From Streptomyces hygroscopicus subsp. hygroscopicus (lineage in GTDB: Bacteria > Actinomycetota > Actinomycetes > Streptomycetales > Streptomycetaceae), in assembly GCF_030269125.1 (NCBI RefSeq), contig NZ_BSSM01000003.1:248001-312000 (forward strand): DNA of 64,000 bases, given 5' to 3'. The first letter of the stretch is position 1. Every line of letters begins with the position of its first letter. Both the position numbers and the translations under genes were made by a program. A model generated the notes under the pieces. The model was not told the DNA's origin. It searched no databases and worked only from the letters and a program-made list of their open reading frames with translations. Positions 45,952 through 54,931 of the stretch are shown piece after piece.

Positions 45952-46908
45952 TCACCCGCGGTCCGGACACCCCGTGCCGTCCGGTGAGGAACCGTCCCGC
46001 GGGGTGTCGAGACGCGCGGCGAGGCCGGTGAGGTCGTCCGCGGAGGGCGTCCCGCGGGGGCGGATGCGTGCGCGGCGTGCCGCGGTGACGACCTCGCGCG
46101 GGTCCAGTTCGTCGAGGGCGTGGCGCATCCGGTCCGTGAGCCGCCGGACGTGGGCGGTCAGCGCGGTGTCGTCCAGGGGGCGGGGCTGTGCCGTGAAGCC
46201 GGTGAGGAGCAGCCTTTGCAGGGCCGCGTAGGCGTCCTGGGCACCCGCCTCGCGGATCGTCATCGACAGGTGGACGGAGAGTCCCCGGTCGCCCGTGGCG
46301 CTGTGCGCGAAGCCGCGGGGGATGTAGAGGACATCGCCTTCGGCCAGGGTGTCCTTCAGCAGGGGCGCGCCCACGTTCGACGCCGCGCCCGGAGCCCAGT
46401 CGCCGTCGGCCGGGCCGGGATGCACGGTCCACCGCTTGCGTCCGCCGATCTGGAGCAGCAGGACGTCGGCGTCGTCGCGGTGCACGGCGAGCCCCCGGGC
46501 ACCGGGGGGTGTGACGAAGACGAAGCCTTCCACCGCCCGTCCCAGGGCCTCCTGCCACCGGTCGGCCAGGGCGGCGACGCCCGCGTGCCAGTGCTCCACG
46601 TTGCGCAACAGCAGGGTGCATCCCTCGCGCAGGCCCCGGAGGATCGCCCCCGCGTCGGCGAATCCGGCCAGCACCGTGCCGTTGACCGTGCGGCTGGTGG
46701 TGTAGTCCGTCTCGGGCACCGGGGCGCCGTCCCTGACGAGCGCGAGGTGCGGGGTGCGGAGCAGGGGGTCGCGGATCGCCGCGTCGACGTCCCGCACGGT
46801 GAGCGGCGGTACGGGCGAGGTCCGGTACACACGCGGTGCCGTCCGCCACTGCCGCGTGAGGAAGGCGGTGGTGGAGCCGGTCCAGTCGTCCAGCGCTGTC
46901 GAGGTCAT
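45952..46908 (-). CDS. JmjC/cupin_4-type 2-oxoglutarate oxygenase, probable RiPP tailoring enzyme
   Basis: 318 residues from the ATG at 46908; a GTG at 46944 is also in frame. ROXA-like cupin fold: TLLLRNVEHWHAGVAALADR, iron ligands HRDD (in GLAVHRDDADVLLLQIGG) and the distal His in YIPRGFAHSATGD, with RKRWTVH as the 2-oxoglutarate-binding region and a C-terminal helical domain. It begins directly after lanC in the same operon, so hydroxylation of the lanthipeptide (for example at Asp, Asn or Pro of the core) is the most attractive role; this is inference. Confidence 0.82.
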   Translation of the reverse strand: MTSTALDDWTGSTTAFLTRQWRTAPRVYRTSPVPPLTVRDVDAAIRDPLLRTPHLALVRDGAPVPETDYTTSRTVNGTVLAGFADAGAILRGLREGCTLLLRNVEHWHAGVAALADRWQEALGRAVEGFVFVTPPGARGLAVHRDDADVLLLQIGGRKRWTVHPGPADGDWAPGAASNVGAPLLKDTLAEGDVLYIPRGFAHSATGDRGLSVHLSMTIREAGAQDAYAALQRLLLTGFTAQPRPLDDTALTAHVRRLTDRMRHALDELDPREVVTAARRARIRPRGTPSADDLTGLAARLDTPRDGSSPDGTGCPDRG

Positions 46909-46947
46909 GCTGCCTGGCTCTCTCGGTGGGTCGTACGGTCTCACGGG

Positions 46948-48207
46948 TCAGGCCACCAGCAGGGCGCGGTCCCAGCCGGACCGGGGCGCCTCGCCGGTGG
47001 CGTAGGCGAGGAGGGCGAGGGCCACTCCGGCGGTGCCGGACAGCAGCCCGAACGCGTCCTCGGGCGGCCGTCCCGGGCGCGGCGACGCGGTGAAGGGAGG
47101 GTCCGTGTCGCCGTCCGCGAGATCGAGGAGGTGCCGGGCGATGCCGTCGAGGCGGTCGTGGAGTTCCGCGTCGCCGGCGTCGGCGGCCATGCGCGCGGTG
47201 ATGAGCAGCAGCCCCGCCCGGCCGTGGCACAGGCCGGGGTCGGCCGGCGGGAGCGGTCCGGACGCCGGTGGCAGGACCGCCTTCAGGGCGGCGACGGCCT
47301 CCTTGCGCCATCGGGGCTGTCCGAAGGCGCCACCGGCCAGATACAGGGCACGGGCGACGCCGGGGGTGCCGTAGCACCACGAGGGGCGGCCACTGCCGGT
47401 GAGGGGCCCGGCCTCGGTGGTCATCACGGGCCACCCGGGGGCGTCGGACAGACGCTGCTCGCGCAGCCAGCGGACGAGGACGTGGACGGCGTCCTGCTGG
47501 CCCGCGACGCGTACTCCCTCGCGCCACGCGAGCGACAGCAGGGCCAGGGGTCCGGCGATGCCGTGGGCCAGACCGAGGTTGGCATGTCCGTCGTGCACCG
47601 GGGCCGGCGCGTAGTCGGTCGTGCTCTGGGCGACCCACCAGCCCGGGAGGGAGCGCCCCCGGACGGTCAGCGGGCGGGTGAGCGCGACGAGCGCGTCGAG
47701 CACCGAGCGGGTCGGACGGTCCTGCCCGCGGGCCAGGGTCAGCGCTCCCAGTCCGGTGAGTCCGGTGATCACGTCGTAAGCGGTGATGCTCACGCAGCTC
47801 CCCTGCGCGAGCCGTCGGCGTTCCGCGTCGGTGCGCGTCCGGACCTGCGCGGCGACCTTCGGCTCCAGGTGCGCCAGGGTGCCCGCGTAGCGCCCCGTAC
47901 CGCCGGCGGCGGCGTGGGCCGCGAAGCACAGGGCGGCGGTCCCGTCGTACAGACCGACGGCCGGGGCGGCCGGTCGGGCGTGTGCGGCCCGGGTGAGCCA
48001 GGTGTGCGTCGTGCGTGCGAAAGCGTCGTCGTGCCGGGACAGTTCGGCGAACAGCAGGGCCATCCCGGGCAGTCCGTCGGCCAGGCTTGTGGTGCGGGCG
48101 GTCGTGCCGCGAGCGGTGGCCTGCCAGGCGGCCGCGGTGGCGTCGACGTCGGAGAACCGCCGCGCGATCGAGGCGACCGTGTGGGCCGCGTCGTCCCTGA
48201 GGCTCAT
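46948..48207 (-). CDS. lanC: LanC-like lanthipeptide cyclase
   Basis: 419 residues from the ATG at 48207, overlapping the lanB stop (ATGA). Alpha/alpha-toroid repeats with typical LanC motifs: SLADGLPGMALLFAEL, VGLYDGTAALCFAA, HANLGLAHGIAGPLALLSLA. Zinc ligands are the Cys of SWCYGTPG and Cys-His of LCHGRAG. It would form the thioether rings on the dehydrated precursor. Part of the precursor-lanB-lanC-oxygenase operon. Confidence 0.93.
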   Translation of the reverse strand: MSLRDDAAHTVASIARRFSDVDATAAAWQATARGTTARTTSLADGLPGMALLFAELSRHDDAFARTTHTWLTRAAHARPAAPAVGLYDGTAALCFAAHAAAGGTGRYAGTLAHLEPKVAAQVRTRTDAERRRLAQGSCVSITAYDVITGLTGLGALTLARGQDRPTRSVLDALVALTRPLTVRGRSLPGWWVAQSTTDYAPAPVHDGHANLGLAHGIAGPLALLSLAWREGVRVAGQQDAVHVLVRWLREQRLSDAPGWPVMTTEAGPLTGSGRPSWCYGTPGVARALYLAGGAFGQPRWRKEAVAALKAVLPPASGPLPPADPGLCHGRAGLLLITARMAADAGDAELHDRLDGIARHLLDLADGDTDPPFTASPRPGRPPEDAFGLLSGTAGVALALLAYATGEAPRSGWDRALLVA

Positions 48208-51200
48208 CCGGGCCGGCCCTCCCCGGCTGCCGCGCGGGAGCGGGCGGCGACGGCCCGGCATGCTCGGGCGGCCAGCGCCAGCGCCTGCCTCTCATGGGCC
48301 CGGTCGATACCGTGCACCCGGTTGTGGTGCATGTGCAGCACGGAGGCGAGGACAGTGTCCGCCGCGGTGGCCGCGCCGGCCGTCCCGTCCGCCCTCAGCC
48401 GGTCGGTGAAGTACTCCAGCGCGCCGCCTCGTTCCGCCCAGAGCCCGGTCAGGCGCTCGCCCCAGGAGGTCGAGCGCAGCACGCTCCAGCCGTCGGCCGG
48501 GTCGAGGACCCTTTCCGGCCGCGGGCCCGAGGTGCCGGCGTCGCGGCCGACGACGACGGGGGTGGCGGCGGGAGCGGTGTCGATCAGGCGGCGGTGCCCG
48601 CGCTCCGGGCCGAGCATGCGGTGGGCGAGGTCCATGAAGTCGGCGGCCATGACGACCAGGGGGTCGATGTCCGCCGGCAGTTCGCGCATCATGCGGATCT
48701 CTTCGAGGCAGGTACGGCTGTCGGCTTCGAAGAACGCCTCCGCGGCCGGCAGGGCGTCGGCACCGCCGTACCGCTCGGCCTCCGGGTCGTAGGTGTCGAG
48801 GACGAGCCGATGGGGGGTGCCGGTACCGGAGAGGTCGCGCGCCCAGGCGGTGATCCGGGGCAGCAGGCGGCCGGTCAGGGCGCCGGGGTCTCCGTGGAAG
48901 CGGAGCCGCAGGTGGGGAGCGTCGTCGTGGTACCTGACGTAGAACCAGCGGTCCACCTCGGGCGGCAGCTCCGCCAGGAGTCCGGGCAGGCGGTCGGCGA
49001 GGATCTCGTCGTGGCGTTCGGCGGCGCAGTAGACCTTGGCGTAGAGCCACTCGGATCCCGGTGGGTGGACCGTGCGTCCGGGCAGGTACAGAAACGGCAC
49101 GGCGCGGTCGGGCGACCGGGATGCGCCCCGGTGTGCGCCGTGTGCGCCGGACAAGGCTCGGGGCGACTGCGGCGAGTCCGGGGCATTCGGCGGACCAGGG
49201 GTGTCCGGCGTGGTCGCGGCCGGTACGGTGCCCGGTGCTCGTACGAGGGAGAAGACGACTTCGGCGACGCCGTCCACCGCCGGAGCGCCCCCGTCGGCGG
49301 GCGCCAGCCAGCCGCATCCCGTGCCGCCCCCCGCCGGCAGCTCCTCCAGCACGGCGGACGGACGGCGTCGCAGTTCGCCGCGGAGCAGCGCGAGGTGCGA
49401 GGGGGAGTCCAGATCCAGTGTGATCCTCCGGTCGCTGTCGGCGACGCGTACTCGGTCCGGCACCTGCCACCGCTTGCGCCACCGCTGGAAGTCCGTCGCC
49501 CACTGCTCGTCGGAGGAGGCGGTGTCGTGCAGCGCCGGCTGGACCGGCCTCCACCGCGCGGAGGACAGCACGGTCCGCCCGTAGCGGACCCGCGGCAGGT
49601 AGGGCAGTGCTTCGGCCCTTCCCCAGTGCCAGCCGGGGGCGGCCGTGTCACCGCTGCGCACGATGTCGTTCAACAGTCGTACGGCGTTGGGGGCGTGGGC
49701 GTCGGTGGCGACCATGCCGGCGAGGGTCGGCACGATCTCACGACCGGTCGACAGGGCCACGGCGGCCAGCCGGCGGGAGGTCGCCACGATCGCGATGTCG
49801 TGCAATCCGAGCACCTGCTCGTCCCCGCGGTCCGCGAAGAGCCCGGCCTCGATGCGTGTCGCGCCCCAGTACGCCGTCCGTGCCACATTGGCGGCTCTCG
49901 GTTGCAGGGGTGCGAACACCAACTGCGCGCGCACCGAGTCGGGTTGGTGTGCGGGCAGGGTGCGGAGCAGGTGTGCGTGGCTGTCCGGGCCCGTGGGCAG
50001 CAGGGGGGCGAACCGCCCGGCGTAGGCGCCGGCCTGCGTCCTCACGCCCAGCACGACGAGCCGGAAGTCGCCGAGGGCCAGGGAGGCGGTGGAGTCGGCG
50101 AGCAGATGGGTCAGCAGGTCGAAGGACTGCAGGGTGGACGCGGCGGGGAGGCCGCTGTCCGCTCCCCCGCCCTCGCCGCACAGGGCCCGCGTCAGGGTGT
50201 CGTCGAGTACCACTTCACGCTCGCCCCGCAGGGATGCCTCCTGGGCCAGGGCGACGAGCAGCGCGTCGACGTCGTCCGGTCCGGGCGTACTGGGTGCCGC
50301 TTGTCTCGCGGCGCTGCCGGGATGGCGGTACCCGGCCGGTGCGCCCAGTCCCCTGTCCGGATCGAGGAGTTCGAGCAGGGGGACCGCCCGGTGCGTGCCA
50401 TAGCGTTCGAGGAAGTCGGTGTGGTACGCGGCGAGGAAGTCCGGGCCGGGCCGGCGGGCCGCCATCCGGGTCAGCACCTCCGCGGCGCGTTCCACTTCGC
50501 CGGCCACGGCCGCCGGCAGAGTGAAGCGCACGTCGAGGCCGAGGTCCACCTGGACCGGCTGCGCGCAGGCCCGCAGCGCGTCCATGCGCGCGGTCACCGA
50601 ACCGAGGACCGGGCGGCCCCCGCCGAGCGGGGTCCCGGCGTACTCCGCCAATTCACGGCGCACCGCGTCCAGTTCGGCCACCGTGTGGCGGCTGGCGGCG
50701 GTGGCCTCGTCGAGCGGCCCGGACAGCAACCCGAGCACATGGCCCAGCGGATCGTCCGCGGCCAGGGACGGCCGCAGGTCGGTGAGCAGGACCCCCGCGG
50801 CCACCAGTTGCCTCAGCAGGTTCGCCACCACCGCGTCGGTGACCGCCGGGAACCGGGCGGCGAGCGTCTTCTCCAGGTGGGTGAAGGCCACGGGCCGGGC
50901 CGCCGCGGTGAGCGCGGCGCGTACGGCGGCGGTGTGACGCAACGAGATCTGCCGTACGGCACGGCCGTCCACGGCGGGGGCATGGGGGACGACGAGACGG
51001 CCGCCGCGCGCCCAGCACAGGTCGCTCGTCGTCACGTGCAGCATCCGCAGGACGCCGAGATCGCCTTCGAGTTCCCTGAGGACTTCCATGAGCCACTCGG
51101 CGTCCGGGTACACGCTCTTGCGGTGGCCCGTCCCCCAGCGCACTTCCGGCTCGGGTCCGAAGCCGCCGGCCGCGACGCCGGCCAGGATGCCGAAGGGGGT

Positions 51201-51509
51201 GGCCCGGCCGGACAGACGAAGGCGGTAGCGGGTGATCGCCCGCACCGCGCGGCGGAGTCTGCGCTCCGGCACCGGTTGCCCGGCCTCCACCTTGTCCAGC
51301 GTCGCGCTGAGCGACGTGGTGGACAGCAGGAGGGCCTCGCGGAGAAAGGCGTCGTCCGCGACGGCGCGCAGGAACCCCGTGTCGTCCGGTGCCGCCTCCT
51401 CGTCCGCGTCCTTCGGCGGGAGGAACCGCGGAACGGCGGCCCGCAGCAGGACCGGGTCCGCGCACCGGAAGACCACCGCGGCCCCCTCGGTCCCACCCGT
51501 CGCCTTCAT
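48204..51509 (-). CDS. lanB: Class I lanthipeptide dehydratase, full length
   Basis: 1101 residues from the ATG at 51509 (MKATGGTEGAAVVFRCADPV), with GGAG upstream. The N-terminal glutamylation (Lant_dehydr_N) domain runs to about 760 (RRLRRAVRAITRYRLRLSGR; ATPFGILAGVAAGGFG is the family hallmark). The C-terminal SpaB_C elimination domain begins near 790 (SEWLYAKVYCAAERHDEILA; VDRWFYVRYHDDAPHLRLRF). Having both domains on one chain distinguishes it from split LanB systems. It uses glutamyl-tRNA to dehydrate Ser/Thr in the precursor (family knowledge). It is separated from the precursor gene by a strong hairpin. Confidence 0.95.
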   Translation of the reverse strand: MKATGGTEGAAVVFRCADPVLLRAAVPRFLPPKDADEEAAPDDTGFLRAVADDAFLREALLLSTTSLSATLDKVEAGQPVPERRLRRAVRAITRYRLRLSGRATPFGILAGVAAGGFGPEPEVRWGTGHRKSVYPDAEWLMEVLRELEGDLGVLRMLHVTTSDLCWARGGRLVVPHAPAVDGRAVRQISLRHTAAVRAALTAAARPVAFTHLEKTLAARFPAVTDAVVANLLRQLVAAGVLLTDLRPSLAADDPLGHVLGLLSGPLDEATAASRHTVAELDAVRRELAEYAGTPLGGGRPVLGSVTARMDALRACAQPVQVDLGLDVRFTLPAAVAGEVERAAEVLTRMAARRPGPDFLAAYHTDFLERYGTHRAVPLLELLDPDRGLGAPAGYRHPGSAARQAAPSTPGPDDVDALLVALAQEASLRGEREVVLDDTLTRALCGEGGGADSGLPAASTLQSFDLLTHLLADSTASLALGDFRLVVLGVRTQAGAYAGRFAPLLPTGPDSHAHLLRTLPAHQPDSVRAQLVFAPLQPRAANVARTAYWGATRIEAGLFADRGDEQVLGLHDIAIVATSRRLAAVALSTGREIVPTLAGMVATDAHAPNAVRLLNDIVRSGDTAAPGWHWGRAEALPYLPRVRYGRTVLSSARWRPVQPALHDTASSDEQWATDFQRWRKRWQVPDRVRVADSDRRITLDLDSPSHLALLRGELRRRPSAVLEELPAGGGTGCGWLAPADGGAPAVDGVAEVVFSLVRAPGTVPAATTPDTPGPPNAPDSPQSPRALSGAHGAHRGASRSPDRAVPFLYLPGRTVHPPGSEWLYAKVYCAAERHDEILADRLPGLLAELPPEVDRWFYVRYHDDAPHLRLRFHGDPGALTGRLLPRITAWARDLSGTGTPHRLVLDTYDPEAERYGGADALPAAEAFFEADSRTCLEEIRMMRELPADIDPLVVMAADFMDLAHRMLGPERGHRRLIDTAPAATPVVVGRDAGTSGPRPERVLDPADGWSVLRSTSWGERLTGLWAERGGALEYFTDRLRADGTAGAATAADTVLASVLHMHHNRVHGIDRAHERQALALAARACRAVAARSRAAAGEGRPG

Positions 51510-51527
51510 GCTCGCTCCATGTCGTGG

Positions 51528-51556
51528 GGCGGGGCGGTCGAGACGGCCGCCCCGCC
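51528..51556. terminator. Attenuator hairpin between precursor and lanB
   Basis: Perfect 10-bp stem GGCGGGGCGG / CCGCCCCGCC around a 9-nt loop, placed between the precursor stop and the lanB start. Without a U tract it is probably a partial terminator or an mRNA-stabilising structure, giving more precursor than enzyme. Confidence 0.6.
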
Positions 51557-51564
51557 TGCGTGGA

Positions 51565-51681
51565 TCAGATGCAGTCACACGGGTTCGACGGGTAGCTGAT
51601 CGTGACCACCGCCGTGTCGGTGCTCTCGTCTCCGGCCAGCTCGACGACGTCCAGCTCGAATTCCTCGGCCGCGGTGTTCAT
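51565..51681 (-). CDS. lanA: FxLD-type class I lanthipeptide precursor
   Basis: 38 residues from the ATG at 51681 (AGGAG and GAGGA upstream). The leader begins MNTAAEEFELDVVEL, containing the FxLD box recognised by LanB (F8-E-L-D11). The C-terminal part is AVVTISYPSNPCDCI, with Thr27, Ser29, Ser32, Cys35 and Cys37. Up to two thioether rings are possible. The leader-core boundary is uncertain (after Ala24 or near Gly17). No transporter or leader protease lies in the cluster. The gene is the first of the operon with lanB, lanC and the JmjC oxygenase. Confidence 0.8.
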   Translation of the reverse strand: MNTAAEEFELDVVELAGDESTDTAVVTISYPSNPCDCI

Positions 51682-51995
51682 TCCTCGACTCCTCACTCGC
51701 CGCGTTGGCGACGCTTCTCTCGGACAGGCGCGCGGCGCCCTGTCGGCACTCTTTCTCGAACGCGCGCGCATATGCCTGTCCGCCGTGGGGCGTTCACTTT
51801 CGGACACATGGGTGTGCCCGTCCTTACACGGCCGGATGCCGACGACGGTGGTCGCGGGCCGGTCGGCGGCGTGGCAGAGGGGCGGCGGCCCGGAATGTGC
51901 GCGGCCGGCAGGCGGTCGTCGCCGGAAAGGCTGCTCAGCGGGACCGGCGCCATGACCCGCGTACCCGTCCAGACAAGGGCCGGGCCCCGCCGACG
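51682..51995. other. Promoter region of the lanthipeptide operon
   Basis: Between the DUF4157 gene and the precursor. I see no second precursor and no gene. The operon promoter must be here, but I cannot place its boxes. Confidence 0.45.
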
Positions 51996-54107
51996 TCACT
52001 TCTTCTTGTACTTCGGGGACTTCCCCTCGTTGAGACGCTGGACCAGGTCGAAGGCGGCGAGGGCGATGGGCAGGAGGTCCGCGGTGGGCACGCGCTCCCT
52101 CATCCGGCGCAGCTCGGCGACCAGGGCGCCCTCCTCCTTGCCGGGCCTGCCCACCTTGTCGTCCACCGTGCCCAGCGCGCCGAGGGAGCCGTGGATGTAC
52201 TCCCAGTCCGCCCTGCGGTCGGAGACCTGGTCCTTCTCCGCTTCGGTCAGGTGCTTGTAGTTGCGCAGCAGATCCTTGCCGGCCGGCATGCCCATCAGCC
52301 ATTCGGCGCGGGTCAGCGGGATCGCCCTCGTCTCGCGGCGGCCGGCGTCACCGTGCGCGACGGGCTTGCCGTACAGCGGCTCGCTCCCGTCCTCCGGGAG
52401 GCCGGCCGCCTTGAGGGCGAACGCGACGAACCTGTTCGGATCCTCCTGGAAGTACGCCCGCAACGTGTCGGGCAGCAGCGTGAAGTTGTGGGCGAAGGAG
52501 GTGCGGGACATCAGACCGCCCGCGATCGACTTCGAGTTGGGATTGACCTCCAGGTTGGAGCCGTACGAAAGATAGCTGCCGATCAGGGTGACCAGACCGA
52601 CAAGACCGTCCGTCGACGCGTCCCCGATGATCCCCCGGGGAAGCTCCCTGGCCTGTTCCTCGGCCTGCCGGCGGATGCCGACGATCGAGGCGACGGAGTC
52701 CCGGTGCAGATCCTGCTTGGCCTCCATGCGCTGCTTGTGGGCGGAGCGTCCGAAGAACCTGGGAGCCTTCGCGGGCACGTCGAGGTACTCCACCAGCCGG
52801 GGCAGCTCGGCCAGCTTGAACCCGCCGGTCATCTGCGGCTCGTAGAGGAGCGCACCCCTCAGCGGGAACACCATCATCCCGGGGAGCGCCGTGAAGCTGC
52901 CGAGGTCGACCTCGTCGAGCCGGAAGGACTCCTTGTCCTTCCGGCTGTCCAGGGCGGTCGACAGGGCGGTGATCTCCCCCATCACCCGGAGGAGTTGTTC
53001 CCTCGTGGAGAGCGGATCGGTCACCCACTCCAGGGCCGAGCCGCCCGTCGGGCTGACGTCCGAGGTGAGCCGGTAGTCGGTGCCCCTGCCGAGCGTGCCC
53101 ATCTTGGGGACGTTGCGACCCGGGAGGGGGGTCTCCCGGATCCGGTTGTTGTGGAGCAGGGCCGGTACGGCGTCGGCCGCGTGCCGCTGGTAGCTGTCGG
53201 GGTGCTCCCGCTTCGCCCGCGCGATCCGCGCGCTGCCCTCGGCGGTGAGCTGGAACTGGTCGGGATCGCCCCCGGGCAGGCGCGTGAGCCACGTGGTGAG
53301 CAGGTCCTGTCCGGACTCCTGTTCGGCCGCGTCCCGCAGATCGCAGACCTGCTTCCGGTCGGCCATCTTCCACAGGATCTTCGCGTCGATGACGGCGTCG
53401 CGTTCCGAGACCTCTGTCTGGTAGTCCCGCTCGTCCTGCTCGGTGAGGTCGCCGTGATCCCGCACCTGCCACAGCGACTCGAACTCGAAGCCGACCCGGC
53501 GCTGGATCGCGCCCGCGTCCCCGCCCCCGTGCTCCTCGCCGTCCCCGGCACGGCGGTGGACGCTCTGGCCGCGCGCGACCCGAGCCCCGACCTCGGATGC
53601 CTCGCGTTCCCACTTGCCGTTCGGATCGCTGAGGCCGCTCGGGGCGTCGTGCTGGGTGGTGTGGTGGATCTCGTGGGCCATCGTCTCGACGTCACGCAGG
53701 ACGCTCGCGTTCTGGACGACGATGTTGTCGCCGACGGTGTACGCCTTTGCGTCGATGCCCGCGGCGGCCCGCTCGTCGACCGACACCCTGAGGTGGCCGA
53801 GACCGGTGCCGAACGCGCTCTCCATGGACGTACGCAACCCGGTCGGCAGCCGCCTGCCGCGCCGTCCGGCCGCCCTCGCGGCCTCCCGTACGGCGTCGGG
53901 CCCGCTTGCCCCGCCGTTCCCGCGGGTCTCCGCGGCGTCGCCCGGATTCCGCTCGCGCGCGATCATGCGGGAGACGGCGGCGTTCCCTATCGCGCCTTGG
54001 AGGGCGCCCGGCGAGCGCGCCGGGAGGGGGCCGGTGGTACGAACGGGGCCGTGTGTCCTGGTCTGTTCACGATCGGTGCTCCGTCGGGACTCTGGGGTAC
54101 GCCGCAT
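51996..54107 (-). CDS. DUF4157 (eCIS-type) protein, putative injected effector
   Basis: 703 residues. After a basic, disordered start with LQGAIGNAAVSRMI comes a DUF4157/eCIS-core domain (about residues 85-155): LPTGLRTSMESAFGTGLGHL, RVSVDERAAAG, then metallopeptidase-like HEIHHTTQH at 145-153. DUF4157 proteins are cargo or toxins of extracellular contractile injection systems. The remaining 500 residues are a separate module beginning RRVGFEFESLW and containing VSPTGGSALEWVTDP, which faintly resembles amidoligase-type enzymes; this is weak. Basic Lys tail (SPKYKKK). No eCIS structural genes lie in the window, so it is an orphan. Confidence 0.82.
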   Translation of the reverse strand: MRRTPESRRSTDREQTRTHGPVRTTGPLPARSPGALQGAIGNAAVSRMIARERNPGDAAETRGNGGASGPDAVREAARAAGRRGRRLPTGLRTSMESAFGTGLGHLRVSVDERAAAGIDAKAYTVGDNIVVQNASVLRDVETMAHEIHHTTQHDAPSGLSDPNGKWEREASEVGARVARGQSVHRRAGDGEEHGGGDAGAIQRRVGFEFESLWQVRDHGDLTEQDERDYQTEVSERDAVIDAKILWKMADRKQVCDLRDAAEQESGQDLLTTWLTRLPGGDPDQFQLTAEGSARIARAKREHPDSYQRHAADAVPALLHNNRIRETPLPGRNVPKMGTLGRGTDYRLTSDVSPTGGSALEWVTDPLSTREQLLRVMGEITALSTALDSRKDKESFRLDEVDLGSFTALPGMMVFPLRGALLYEPQMTGGFKLAELPRLVEYLDVPAKAPRFFGRSAHKQRMEAKQDLHRDSVASIVGIRRQAEEQARELPRGIIGDASTDGLVGLVTLIGSYLSYGSNLEVNPNSKSIAGGLMSRTSFAHNFTLLPDTLRAYFQEDPNRFVAFALKAAGLPEDGSEPLYGKPVAHGDAGRRETRAIPLTRAEWLMGMPAGKDLLRNYKHLTEAEKDQVSDRRADWEYIHGSLGALGTVDDKVGRPGKEEGALVAELRRMRERVPTADLLPIALAAFDLVQRLNEGKSPKYKKK

Positions 54108-54637
54108 AGAAGATCCGTTCGAACGGGAACTGTCGCATCGGTCTCAGGAAGCGACTGTGCCGCAGGCGTTTCCGAAGGGAAAGGGCAAGAGGGCGAACGA
54201 AGGGTCACTCCCGGCTGCCCTCGCGGTCGCCGTCCCCCTCCTTCCGCCGGCCGCGGTGCCCCCCGTCTCGCGGCCACGACAGACCGGGAGTCGCCGCCCG
54301 CTTCCGCCGGTTCAGCGGACACCGGAACGCGGTCGAGCCAGGCGGCGAGCGCGTTGCCGGCGGGCATCTCGTGCGTATACCTCGTGGGTCATGCGCGACG
54401 GCATCGAGCACCGGCGCGCGGGCCTGGTGAACGCGTTCCCGGCGCCTCCGCGCCTCCGGCGGCCCGGTCGGCACGACGGTCCGGGACGGAACCCACCGAC
54501 CGGCTCGCCGACAGCCGACAGCGAGCCGTGCTGTTCGCAGGTGTTCCCTGTCCTGACGGCGAGTCGGTGCCCGTGACGAGAGCGACCGCTCCGGCTGCTC
54601 CCGCACGCTCACCGGAACGCCGTGCCCCCCGGCACGT
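54108..54637. other. Gene-poor stretch upstream of the DUF4157 gene
   Basis: Minus-strand coding-like pieces in two frames (RRERVHQARAPVLDAVAHDP; MPAGNALAAWLDRVPVSAEP) suggest a decayed short gene, but none is intact. Confidence 0.4.
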
Positions 54638-54931
54638 TCACGCCACCGGGTCGAGGAACGTCAGAACGGAGGCGTCCTCCTCGATCAACGGGCTGAGTGC
54701 GCTGTTGAACGGGGCGCCGTAGGGGGCGTCGAGGTGGGCCTGGAACGCGTCCTCGTCCCGGTACACCTCGAAGACGCAGAAGGCGCGCGGATCGGAAGCC
54801 TTGGTATGGACGTCGAAGGCGAGGTTGCCTTCCTCCTCGCGCACCTTCCCGGCGTACTCCACGATCAGACGGGCGACCTCGTCCTCGGCTCCCTCGCGGG
54901 CGGTGAACTCGGCCAGCAGGGTCTTCTTCAC
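54638..54931 (-). CDS. Antibiotic biosynthesis monooxygenase (ABM) domain protein
   Basis: 97 residues from the ATG at 54931. Dimeric alpha/beta-barrel ABM fold: LLAEFTAREGAEDEVARLIV, YAGKVREEEGNLAFDVHTKA, FCVFEVYRDEDAFQAHLDAP, PLIEEDASVLTFLDPVA. Homologues include small quinol monooxygenases such as YgiN and autoinducer-processing LsrG. A LacI-type double operator lies 284 bp upstream, so it may be part of the sugar regulon. In LsrG-like cases the ABM protein follows a kinase product; here a PfkB kinase is nearby (suggestive only). Confidence 0.85.
   Translation of the reverse strand: MKKTLLAEFTAREGAEDEVARLIVEYAGKVREEEGNLAFDVHTKASDPRAFCVFEVYRDEDAFQAHLDAPYGAPFNSALSPLIEEDASVLTFLDPVA

Noticed and set aside
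46120..48792. 890-residue plus-strand frame opposite the oxygenase and lanC
   Set aside because: Antisense frame spanning two well supported genes; Gly/Arg/Val-rich without domains.
48294..51599. 1101-residue plus-strand frame opposite lanB
   Set aside because: Antisense of the lanthipeptide dehydratase, which has unmistakable family motifs.
51682..51995. Second lanthipeptide precursor upstream of the first
   Set aside because: I searched all frames by eye for an FxLD box followed by Ser/Thr/Cys and found none.
51705..54722. 1005-residue plus-strand frame opposite the DUF4157 gene
   Set aside because: Antisense of a gene with recognisable DUF4157 sequence; no domain on the plus strand.
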